Assembly (NCBI GenBank): GCA_911728435.2 | Contig: OU452199.1 | Coordinates: 1,364,001 to 1,428,000, forward strand | Source: Apoderus coryli | Taxonomy: Eukaryota; Arthropoda; Insecta; Coleoptera; Attelabidae | Reading direction: 5' to 3' | DNA length: 64,000 bases | In this document: piece after piece, positions 36,723 to 48,700 of the stretch | Numbering within the stretch: the first letter of the stretch is position 1 | How the letters are laid out: each line of letters opens with the position of its first letter | Program-made: the position numbers and the translations under genes | Notes under the pieces: model-generated | The model's input: the letters and a program-made list of their open reading frames with translations, nothing else | Database searches by the model: none | Told to the model about the DNA's origin: nothing

Positions 36723-39700
36723 CTGTAATCATTTGTTCAAATGTATTTATACGCTATTTTAAGAAAGAAATAAGACCATCAAGATCTCCAGATCAACTCC
36801 ACCCCACCCATTTTATCATAACAAAACTGACGTAGGATTAGTTTCGGAAAAAAATATGACGAATTGACGAAGAGGCAGATATAATTTTCTATATGTAGTT
36901 TTGAGAATAAAAACTAAAGAAGTAATCCATTAGATGCAGTGGAGTGTAATATAATTACAATAAAACAAAAATCATCGTCTCCACTATTTAATTCAAATAG
37001 ATAAAAACTACTCGTATTTTGTAACATATCGTTTAATCGGTCTAAAAGTCCTCCTATTTACAAAATCTCTCGCGACTTTAAACACTTTAAGTTTGATAAA
37101 TTCGATCAAGATTTAAAATCTATTCCGTGGCGTAATTTATACGACATGGAAAATGTGAACTCTAAGGTAGAGTATCTTACTAGCAGCATCAATTTGCTAT
37201 TGGACATTCATGCACCACTGCGAAATTACCGATTCACAAAGACCTATGCGCCGTGGCTTACCCCAGCATTGCTTGCGATAAAAAAGGACAGGGATAGAGC
37301 CCTCACAAAATTTAAACGGAATCGGGACGAGAATGATAGGCAGCATTATAAGATCCTGAGGAACATGTTCACAGCTGCCCTTCGACGTGAAAAAAAATCC
37401 TATTTCAGAAACATTAACGTTCACGATCAGAAAAATGCCTGGAAGTCACTAAAGAAGTTAAATATCAATCCGAAAACTAAATCACTGAATTTGCCACCTC
37501 ATCTAAATAAACCTGAAATAATTAATGATCATTTCATAAATTGTATTCCTCATCTGGATCCTAATGAGGAAATGATTTCATTCTATCAGAGTCGTACAAG
37601 GTTCGATAATATGTCCCAATTCGAATTTTCACCCGTTACTGAAACGGATGTTCTAAGAGTTATTGCGAGTATTAAAACAAAGGCTGTGGGTTCCGATGGA
37701 ATTAACATCGATACTATTCGTCTATGTGTTCCATTTCTACTGCCATATATAACCCATATAATGAATGTGTGTCTTTCACATTCAGTCTTTCCAGACTCCT
37801 GGAAGAATGCCGTCGTTCTACCACTGCCTAAGAAGTCATCTACAAAAACGCTTGACAATTTGAGACCTATAAGTATTCTGCCGGCCTTTTCAAAGATTTT
37901 GGAGAAGGTCATGGAGCAGCAACTCCGTGTATATTTTTCAAAATACTCCGTGATACCCATTCTTCAATCTGGCTTTAGGGCGCGCCACGATTGTGTTTCC
38001 GCCCTTCTCAACCTGACCGATGATATTCTAAGTGCGACCGATGAAAGGAAGTTGACTGTACTAATTTTGTTGGATTTTTCAAGGGCATTCGACACGGTGA
38101 ACCACCGCATGTTAAGGTCGATTCTTCATTATGTTGGTTTATCTCGAAGTGCCTTGGAACTTATGGCAAATTACATGGCTAAGCGACATCAAGCAGTGGA
38201 TCTGGGAGGCAATAGATCGAACTACAGAGCAAATACTGGAGGTGTTCCACAAGGTTCAGCACTATCTCCGCTTTTATTTACCTTATACACATCCAACTTT
38301 CCAGCTGCATTTGTGTCTTGTGATCAGCATTATTATGCGGATGATACGCAGCTGTGCCTCTCCTTTCACCCTGGTGATACTGTGGGAGCAGTTGCTGCAA
38401 TTAATGCCGATTTGCACGCGTTGTCTTGTTACTCAAGGGATCACTGTCTTAAGCTCAACCCGGATAAAACGGTAGCAGTTCTGTTCGGGGCAAAGAACGA
38501 TAGACTGCGTTTTTTGGAAAGCCATCAGGACTCCATTACGATGGAGTCATCAACTATTCATTTTAAATCCTCGGTTAAGAGTCTTGGGCTCACCATCGAT
38601 GTGGACTTCAGATTTGGCAATCATATAACTCGATCAATTCAAATGGGTTTCATCAATTTAAAATTAATTTTCCAGCACCGCCATATATTGACTAGGTCAC
38701 TGAAGGAAAAGCTCTGTGAGGCTATGGTATTATCGCACTTGAACTATTGCGACGTCATATATTCGCCATGCCTCACTTATGCCATGAAAACGCGCATTCA
38801 AAAGCTACAGAATGCATGTTTACGCCTGATCTTCGGAATTAGAAGAACTGAAAGGATTAGCCATACTCTTCGACTAGTGGGTTGGTTAAACATGGAACAA
38901 CGGAGATATCTCCATACTGCCTGTCGGTTCTATAACGTACTGTGCGACAAATCTCCACCGTATCTATACGAGAAAATCCGTTTTAGAACGGATATACATA
39001 ATATTAATATACGCCATAAAAACACGCTAACACCTCCGGCTCACTCCACCGAACTATTTAAGAGATCCTTTTCTTATGCCATAACAAAGTGTATAAATGG
39101 ACTGCCAGCTAAATTGAAATCGCTGTCTAAATCTCGCTTTAAAACATGCATGAGGGATATGTTGTTTAATGGTCAGCTCGGTTAGCTTCCGGTCCTTTGT
39201 ATGCTGGTGCAGTGACTCAGGCTCATGATTTTTCCTTTTTTACTGATTTTGGTACATGTACATGTATGGCGCTGGTTCAAGTGTTAACTAAGCTTCGATC
39301 GAATTGTACTAATAAATTGTTAATTTTTTTTTTGTGTTCTCTTGATATAAGCGCCAATCTACGTATATTCTATGTTATACTATGTTTTTCCTTTATATAC
39401 AATTTTTGATTTATTTTTTTGTATTATTATGTATTTACGTATAATTTTAGAATGGTTTAATGAATGTGTTATATGTCATGTAAGCTACTGTATGAATGCA
39501 TTTTGGGTTAGCTGAGCAGACTGTTATATTCCTTGAATATTACAGTACTGAAACTCGCCCATGAATAAAGACATTTATTATTATTATTATTATTATTATT
39601 TGGTAGTTCGTATATATTTATGACAGGTTGTGTCGAATTGAATCAACATTTTTGACATTGCCTTCATCCTTTTCGTGGAATACAATGGATTCAGATCCCA

Positions 39701-42700
39701 AGAATTTGTGGCGACCAGCGGCGCGCCCCAAGGAATTAATCCCTTTGATTTTCTCGATATATGTTAACGATATTGGGGAGACTTTGTCTAGTCATTTTCT
39801 ATTATTCGCGGATGATTTCAAATTGTTTCGCCCGATCCAGTGTGAGTCCGACTGCCAGGAGTTGCAGAAGGATTTAGAAACTATTGGGAACTGGTGTACT
39901 GTAAACAGACTACCACTAAACATTAACAAATGCAAACTTATGAGTTTCAGTAAAAGGCAGGTGTCAACTCGGTACAATTATACTCTGAATGGGTCGGAAT
40001 TGGAACTGCAATTCAGTCAGCGATCTGACTTTTAACCGGCATATATTGGAAGTAAGTCAGAGTGCACTTCGCACTTTGGGATTCATATTTAGAAATACAT
40101 CTGAATTTCAGAACGTCAAATGTCTTAAGTCTCTGTATACAGCACTGGTAAGATCCAAATTAGAGTATGCTTCAATTTTATGGGCACCAATTTATCGGGT
40201 TCATGTCGAGAGAATCGAGAGGGTACAGAGAAAATTTTTAAAATATTTATTCGCCAAAGTTAATGGTCACTTCCCTGTGAGGGGTTTTGATCACAGTATA
40301 CTTCCCCGGACCTCAGTCGTAGAGTTTGCGCGGGTCAGATATTTGTTTCCAAGTTGCTGAATGCATTAATTGATTATCCTCAGCTTCTGGCGGCAATAAA
40401 TATTCGAGTCCCGCAATATAATTCTCGCACTAGTCACTTATTTGAGGTTCCATTTCATCGAAACAACTATGAAGGAAGGGCGCCTGTCGACGGAGCATGC
40501 CGATGGACCAACCTTTATGAGATACATAGAGAATTTAATTTTTTTGATGAAGATATTAATAATTTTAAGAACGGGTTGCGGAGTTTCATGAATAGAGTTG
40601 TTGGTCATGGATGTTAAAAGCTTGTTTTAAGCCTGTTTTATGTATGTGTACTAAATTGTCAAATTGGGGGTACTCGAGGGTTGCTTTCATTTATTGAATT
40701 TTGTTTATAAATTTATTATATCGAATTATCGGGTTTCGGGATAAATGAAATTCCAATTAACTTGGTGTAGTCTCTATTGCAACGTTTCGTGCCAATATAT
40801 GCACTTCTTCAGGCTAAATCGACCAATCGAGCGATCTAATTCGACCAATCACAATTTAGTAACCACTGATGGAAATATCAAAAGATTAAGACTTTTGTTT
40901 GTACCAGAAATGTATTTTAAACTAAAAAATGTCCTACAGAATGATACCAACTGTTTGGTCCCATATTATTCAAAAACAACGCGAGACTTATACAGCAAAC
41001 TAAAGGATAAACCGAATACAGATCGATTGTGTGACGTCATCTACCAAATTAGTTGTTCACAATGCGAAGGAAAATATATAGGTCAGACAAAGAATTACAT
41101 CAAGGATAGGATAAACAAGTCTAGACTGCCGCTATAAAAAGAGCGCTACAGCTCGGTCTGAACATCACTGTGACACCGGGCATGTGTTTGATTTTGATCA
41201 TTACAGGATACTGGATATAGAGCATAGGGAAAGAACTAGACTGTTTAAAGAGATGGTGTATATAAACAGAGAGCCTCACTCTTTAAATTCTCAAAAAGAT
41301 ATCAATAGTCTAAGTGTAATTTATACCAACTTAATTAAATTATGATGTTCTAGTTGATTTACAGTGGTACGCCTATGTGCCACAGGCTTGTTTGAGTTTT
41401 TGTACCTATATATTTCTGATACTGAACGATTAGTGTTTTTTGGTTTTCCTATTCTCCATATCATATCGATTTACAATTGAATTGTGTACCATCATTTTAT
41501 GCTTAAGATATTGTCTTGTTATTGGGCGAAAGCCTGTTAGGCAATAAAGAATTATTATTATTATTATCCTTCCATACACTCCCACTCCCATACACCGTTC
41601 CGCTGCAAGTCCCCGTGCGTACAAACAGCGTACTGCATCCCTTTCGAACTCACTGCATCATTTTCAGGACGATACCACCGAACATATAACGGCATAGAAG
41701 GATCACTTTGGTACGACCCTTTATTTTTTTTTTTTGATAAAAGTCTTACCGACTGCAGCAGCAAGCAGTAAACGAATTTGGAATTACGAGGCCTACCCGC
41801 AGGGATTTATCTTATTGTGAGCATTTAGGGTCCCGCGCTCTTCTATTTCTATTTGTAATCTGTCAATTTCTGTTTGGTGTTGATTTCTTTTATAGTCATA
41901 TTTTATATAAATGTGTAGAATTATGAAATTATGTTTATTATTATTATGTATTGTTCTTGGTACGGTTTTTGTTTTGTTTAATTTTTTTTAGAATTATTAA
42001 TTAGTTTGTTGTGATATAGTTGATTATATTTTTAGTCATATTGTCTTGTAATTGGGTTCCTGAACCTGTTAGACAATAAAGAGTATTATTATTATTATTT
42101 AAGCATTTCTCATAATTCTAATACTAACCAACTAACGTCTTTACCTTTCTCGCTATTATGTTCAGTGGTATCGCGTTCATTTTGCAACTGAGCTAGAGCA
42201 CCGGCAGTTCCGTTTTGTGAACTCCCAGAAGGTCACCACAGTTGTAGAATAGTTTAATTCGCACAAGGTCGACTTCGAAGGTCCTCACTGAATACATGAT
42301 TCCGTCTAAGCCACCGGCCCAACATAACCTATATAGATTCTTTGCGAAAATGGCCGTAAATAACCAACAACACATCTATTAGTAGAAGTGCTATTGAAAG
42401 AATCCGCTATAAATGTTCACTATTATAGGTACCTACTTCATAATGTGCGGAAGTTGTCTTATTTAAATATATTTAAATTGGCTTGAAACTCACAGACTTG
42501 AGGTTGCAGTTCAATCAAAAGGTTCCACATTTCTTTTGTAGCCTGTGTATAGTAACCGATTTCAGCGTTTGGATGTAATCCAAATACTTCTGGGCTATTT
42601 GTTAAGGGCAATTCATCAATAAATGCTGAAAAAGAAAAGTGTCATAAGTTTTATTTCTAAAAAGTTTAATGAGCTTTAGTGCGACCATTGTCTTTATAAG

Positions 42701-45700
42701 GATAGTCTGTGGACCAAAACTTTATAAGGTGCAAACTTTTAAATTTGCTAATAATTGGTGATTTTTCTTTTTGGCAACACTGTTTTTGGCAGCTCAGCTG
42801 TTTTAGTGTAAGATGTTCCAACTTTAAAATTGTGTTCTAAAATATTATGTAACCATTTTGATGTATCTCTGCAAGGTACTTCTCCAATTTCTAATCAATT
42901 TGACAAAGATCAAAGAATGGCTTCTCATTTTCTAATTTACACGCCATTATACCGTCGATGAAGTTCAAAGTCTATTCTGACAAAACTTTGGAATGCATCA
43001 TTCGCTGTCACCCTTTACGACTAGATGAGTATTCAGTCATAAACGTACTTTGGTTTCCAAGTTCTTAATTCTACTTACCAATATATTCTTCCTTAGCACC
43101 ATCTGGTGGTAGCAAATAGTCAACTGTACTGTCATGATAGAAATGAAATGGTTGGAACGTGTCAAACAAAAAGTCACCCATATATTCATCCATGTAGGTA
43201 GCAACGATGCGACGATCAAAATCATCAATCACACGACCTCCATACATCACTTCACCAATGAGATACTTTAGACTATTCCATGGGATTCTCGTATCCTGCG
43301 CAAAAATACAAAATCTAATGCTCGAATAGCTAAATGTAAATCAAGGCTCATCTACCTTCAACTTTACAGCTTTCGTCAAATACGTATCCAAAATTGTTAC
43401 GCATACATTAAAATCAGACTCGTTGAAGTCGTAACAAATATTCCAGCCGATTTTATCATATTTCCGTCGTTCCTGCACCACAGCATGGAAAAACGCTAAA
43501 ACATACACCAACGACTTGTAGGCAGGATGCGCACACGCATCCAATGTTTGCACACGCATCTTGAAATACGTGTTGCGCAGATTCAGCTTCAAACCATTTG
43601 GAGGCTCTGTCACCACTTTGAGGGAGCGCTGCAATATACCTGTAAATTAGACAGATAAATCAATTTACTCGAAGCTAGGTTGAAGCTTATACCTATAGGA
43701 AAGTTTCCAACAGGATCTGTCGTTAACCACAACCGAAAATCTGGATGTGGTTTACTAATTTTCTCCAACTGTTTCTCCAAACGTTTAATAAACGATACCA
43801 GTAGATGGCAGTTTTGAAACATTAACCATTGCCCACGGGAAATCGCAACGTCCAACAGGGATAGAGCTGTTGGCTCCTGACCTTGTCCTAGGGAAAGGTA
43901 CCTGAATTTACCACCTCCAAAGCCGCACCTGAAAAGAATACGGTTCTATATCTACAAGCTAAACGATGTGTCGCAATTACCTATCGGCCAGTTTCATTAA
44001 TTCAGCTGTGGGATCCGAACCAGGACTCAGAATAAACACGACAGGCGTAGTGGGACTACTCTGTTCATAAATACCATCCATATTGATGACCGGCGGCATA
44101 ATATATTCCTCACCCATAGTCTCCGTGATGTAATTACCAACAGCTCGGTATACACGATCCACGCGGAAACATCGAAGCAACATTAGTATCTCGAATGGTT
44201 GCAGGCGGTGCTTGTAGTTGTAGGGAAATTCTACTTCTTCGGGCGCATCCAAATCATACCTGTGCATGAGTTAAATGTGTCGACTGTATTTTTTTAGTAA
44301 AGGAAATTTGCTTACCATTCCTTCCATGTTTGCACGTCACTGATAATTTGATCAGGCAACTTTTCAAATTTTTTTGCAAACTCTTTCGATAACTTAATAA
44401 TATTCTCCCAACCTTGCGCTGTTATCCATGTGGCTGGACATTCTAATTCGGACTTTTCCAAACTGACGCTACCCTAGAAAAAAAAAATATACAAATTCAC
44501 CCTAAAAGCAAACAATAGAAAACCAAGTCTTGCCTTAATGAAAAAGTCTAATTGATCCTGAGGCACCACCCCACGGCTTTCCTCCAATTTCACAGTCATT
44601 TGAAACGAGAATAGCAACTTGTGTTTCTCGAAAATGCCTGTACATCCATAATCGTACACATTTTTCGTTAGAGTATTGATGATGTTCTCTAAACGTCTAT
44701 CCAGAAGGGTATGGGGTAGAGCCTTTCGGAGCGAATATGCAAATACTTCCAAATATGAGGCCAGCGAATACTGGTACATGGCATTCACACCTTCAAAATG
44801 ATGACAAAAAAAGAAAATCAAAGTTGAATTATTACATTTTTCAACAAAAATGTTCTGCTTATTGTACAGGGGGTGGGCACTTTATTATTGTATTTGTATT
44901 ATTAACAGTCAAATAATTTTAAAATTTCTTTAAACCAATACACTTTTGTATTAATATATTTTTTTTCTAAAGTCAGTAGTTTCTGAGAAAAGGTACTGTC
45001 CCCTAATAAAGTGCCCACCCTGTACATAGAGCGACATCAAGAAGAAAAAGACAACAATACACGAAAGAAAAAAATTATATTTAGTTTTCTTTTCTTGAGC
45101 CTTATTTCTTCAATATTTAGATTTGAAACTTCTTGGGATGAGGCTCACAAATTACACACAGGTTAAATAACGACTTGTTATTTAATGTCAAAACATTTTG
45201 TTAAAAACAACGTTTCGGCAACATACATCTGTTGCCTTCTTCAGGTAATATACGTACAAAAATCGTCTAGTGGACAAGTAGTGTTTTCTATTGTATTATA
45301 CTGTTTGAATGCTATATGTGCATTGTGCATTGAATGCACAATGCACATGGTTGTTGTGGGTAAGGCTACAGTTGAATGTGAGGAGGTTTTAGCGGAAATT
45401 GATGCTGGTACAAAGGTGGCGAACGAGAAAAAGGATGCGGCATCATTAAAAAGTTCCGAAATTGAGGAACAAGCTAGAATTATTAGTATAGAACAGGCTG
45501 AAGCGAAAGAGGCATTATCAGCAGCATTTCCCGCTTTGGAAGAAGCTCGATTGGCTTTGGCTGATTTAGACAAGTCCGATATCACTGAAATTCGGTCATT
45601 TGCAACACCACCTGAAGCTGTGCAAGTTGTCTGCGAATGTATTGTGATATTAAAAGGTGGGAAAGAAGTCTCCTGGAAGGCTGCTAAAGGCTTAATGGCT

Positions 45701-48700
45701 GAAGCGAGTTTCCTGCGTTCGCTGCAAGAGATGAACTGCGATGCCATTACGCAAGCACAAGTAAGAGCTGTAAAAGCACACATGAAGAAATCCTCGAAAT
45801 TGGATGAAATGGCAACTGTGAGTAAAGCTGGGTTCGTTTTACTACGGTTCGTGCAAGCCGTTTTAGGATACTGCGCTGTCTACAGAGAAGTTAAACCGAA
45901 AAAAGAAAAAGTGGAACAGTTGCAGAATGAATTTAATCAGGCTAAGCAAGTCCTGGATAAATTGTTTAAAGAATTGGCGAAAATAGAGGAGGATTTAAGC
46001 AAACTGAATGCCAAATATGAGATTGCGATGCGGCGAAGAATGGAATTGGAACGTTTGGTGGGGAATTGTTTATTGTGCGCTGGGTTTTTGGCGTATTGTG
46101 GACCATTTACCTACGAATTTCGACGAGATTTAGTTTATGTGGATTGGTTGAATGATATTTTGGCAAAGGAAGTTCCACTAACTGTACCTTTTAGGTAAGA
46201 ATTAGTAGCATTCAATGCACATATAGCACTCAAACAGTATAATACAAAAGAAAACACTACTTGTCCACTAGACGATTTTTGTATGTATATTACCTGAAGA
46301 AGGCAACAGATATACGTTGCCGTAACGTTGTTTTTAACAAAATGTTTTGACATTAAATAACAAGTCTGTGTGTAATTTGTGAGCCTCATCCCAAGAAGTT
46401 TCAAATCTAAATAATGAAAGAAAAAATGCGAAGCAGAAGAAGAAAAACTCCAACGAAGCTGAGAAAAAATTACGAGGAAAACAATGCAATACTAAGTCGA
46501 AGAAAGATACAACAAAGAGAAATGCTAAGGAAACAGAACAAAGAGAACAAGAAAGCAACGTTTTAAGGTTAAGAAGGAACATGCAAGAAGACGGTGGAAA
46601 ACAACACGATGCAGACGAAGCAAAACAAAGAAAACAAATAGAGAGAGAGAGAAAGTAGAACACCAAGAGAAAGGCAACGAAAAATGGTGGCTAATGAAGA
46701 ATTAAAAGGATTTCATGCCCGTAAATATAATAAATGAAAAATAATTTAATGGCAAAGCGGACCAAAATATTGGTTTTACCTACACAAGGAATTTTCTTTA
46801 ATTTAGCAAATGGAGGTTGATATTTGTAGATGGGCAACGACTATGGTACTCTGACGAGCTCATAACAAGAGCGAAACGAATTCGAATTTGTTGACCCATG
46901 CCTCGGTGTGGTTCTATTGAATTAGACTGAGGCCCTGCTAAATTAAACAAAATTCCTTGTGTAGGTAAACCCAATATTTTTGTTCCGCTTTGCCATTAAA
47001 TTATTTTTCATGGTGGCTAATGTGGCACCCAGAATTGGTTAAGGTAATTAAGATAAAGAAAATGCGGAATTCAGAAAGAATGGAAGAAAACAACGTGGAG
47101 AATAAAGGTGGACTTCCCTCCGAGCGACTGTAACAGGCGATAGCCGCGTAGCGACTATCGCTCAGCGATCATCGCTATGGGTACGTTTTCCTCCCAGCGT
47201 TTGCGACGATTAAATTTCCCGCATGTATCGGTAATTTTACTTCAGTTGTTCGTTCTGTGGCTGTGTAGTAGTTTTCACAAAATTTTGGGATGAGGCCTGG
47301 CCTATATGCTGTACGAAGAGGCAGAAGTTGATGACATACTTCAAATGTGTATCGCACAACGAAATGGAGTCAAATCGCGAAGACCAAGGATTCTAGAAAT
47401 GTAAAAATCTTCTGGAGTTATTGTCAATGCAGCGCTTTGACATAACTTTGACGAATATGGAAAAGAAGAATAAAGAAGCCTCAAATAGAAATGAAATGCC
47501 ATGCAAAGCAAGATGTGAAGGCTAAAATAGAAGATGATTACTTTAGTGGTCAAAGCCAAAGATGAGTTATGAGTCAAATTCAGTAGGAACTATAGAAAGA
47601 AACCTTACCTGCCATATCCGAGAGAACAAAAAACAATATAGCACCCCTTTTCGCAACAGGTCGATATACATTTCGAAGTCTATCAATATCTACCGCGGTA
47701 TCAGCGGCTAATGCAAGTTTTTCCTTCACTTCAGATGCTTTAGTTTTCGTATTCTCCAATGTCATAACCAATTCAACGTTATCCAACATATTACCTGTCA
47801 AAAAAATTATGTCAATTACAATGCTTCATACAAATAAATAAATATTTACCTGTAGTGGTTGAAAGCTCTCTCAACAAAGAGTCTTCAAGCTGCTGCAGCA
47901 AATTCTTGTTTTCACTCGTTTCCTTGATAAGATTCTCACGTTGTTCTTCTAAATCAGGACGTTCGTTACGCACCACAACGCTGAGTAGTTGATCTTCAAG
48001 ACCCGATAGAGTTACAGTGTAATTTATAACAACCGCTGAAGCGTACACTGACGGATTGAACAGTGGATTTGCAAATTTCGTTGTCATAAACATTCTGGAA
48101 TATCAAATTAGTACCTACGAATTTCGAATTACCCTTATCGATTGTCTTTACCTGAAATTAGGATCCCAATCCACTTCCTTGTCACCAAGGATTACAAATA
48201 CCCGTCCCGAAACACTTTTAACATTTTTTTGAATCACATTCTCCACAACTGGATCAATGTAATCATCGACATCTTGAAACAGGACTGGTGAACCATATTT
48301 GATAGACATATCCAGATGTTTAAGAAAATCTGGATCATTAAAACTCAACGTCTTTAAATTATTCTTTTCCTCACGTTTCTTGATCCAGTTCAATGCCTGT
48401 TGCTGAGGATCAATACATAATGGGAAACGGGAACCGCGTATGGTTAGGATACCGTTTTGCAGTGACAGTTCGTCTGGTGGGAGGCTTTCAGACGTCCAAA
48501 TACTAACCTCTACGTCTGTAGTCAAGTTTTGTTCTAATCTAAGAAATAATCCTGGTAGATTTTGGCTTAAAATACAAAAGATTAGTTCTTACCTAAAAGG
48601 TACAGTTAGTGGAACTTCCTTTGCCAAAATATCATTCAACCAATCCACATAAACTAAATCCCGTCGAAATTCGTAGGTAAATGGTCCACAATACGCCAAA

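Larger units (their letters stand above)
45109..46428. mobile_element. Foldback element carrying an antisense DNAH10 exon copy
   Basis: The left arm (about 45109-45336) and right arm (about 46208-46428) are near-identical inverted copies of one segment. Both contain GTCTAGTGGACAAGTAGTG or its complement, a hammerhead-like core, and a GATTTGAAACTTCTTGGGAT outer edge. Between them lies a copy of DNAH10 exon H in plus orientation. The arms resemble Penelope-like terminal repeats. The whole element sits in DNAH10 intron K-L, so host gene sequence has been captured and placed back in its own gene in reverse. Confidence 0.8.

Noticed and set aside
45241..45783. 180-codon minus-strand open frame
   Set aside because: It is the antisense of the exon H copy and mirrors the shadow at 49121-49657.
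48540..48565. Upstream acceptor AAG before exon I of DNAH10
   Set aside because: It would also keep the frame but inserts nine residues absent from homologues; the TTTCTTAG site gives the conserved PFR-LE junction.
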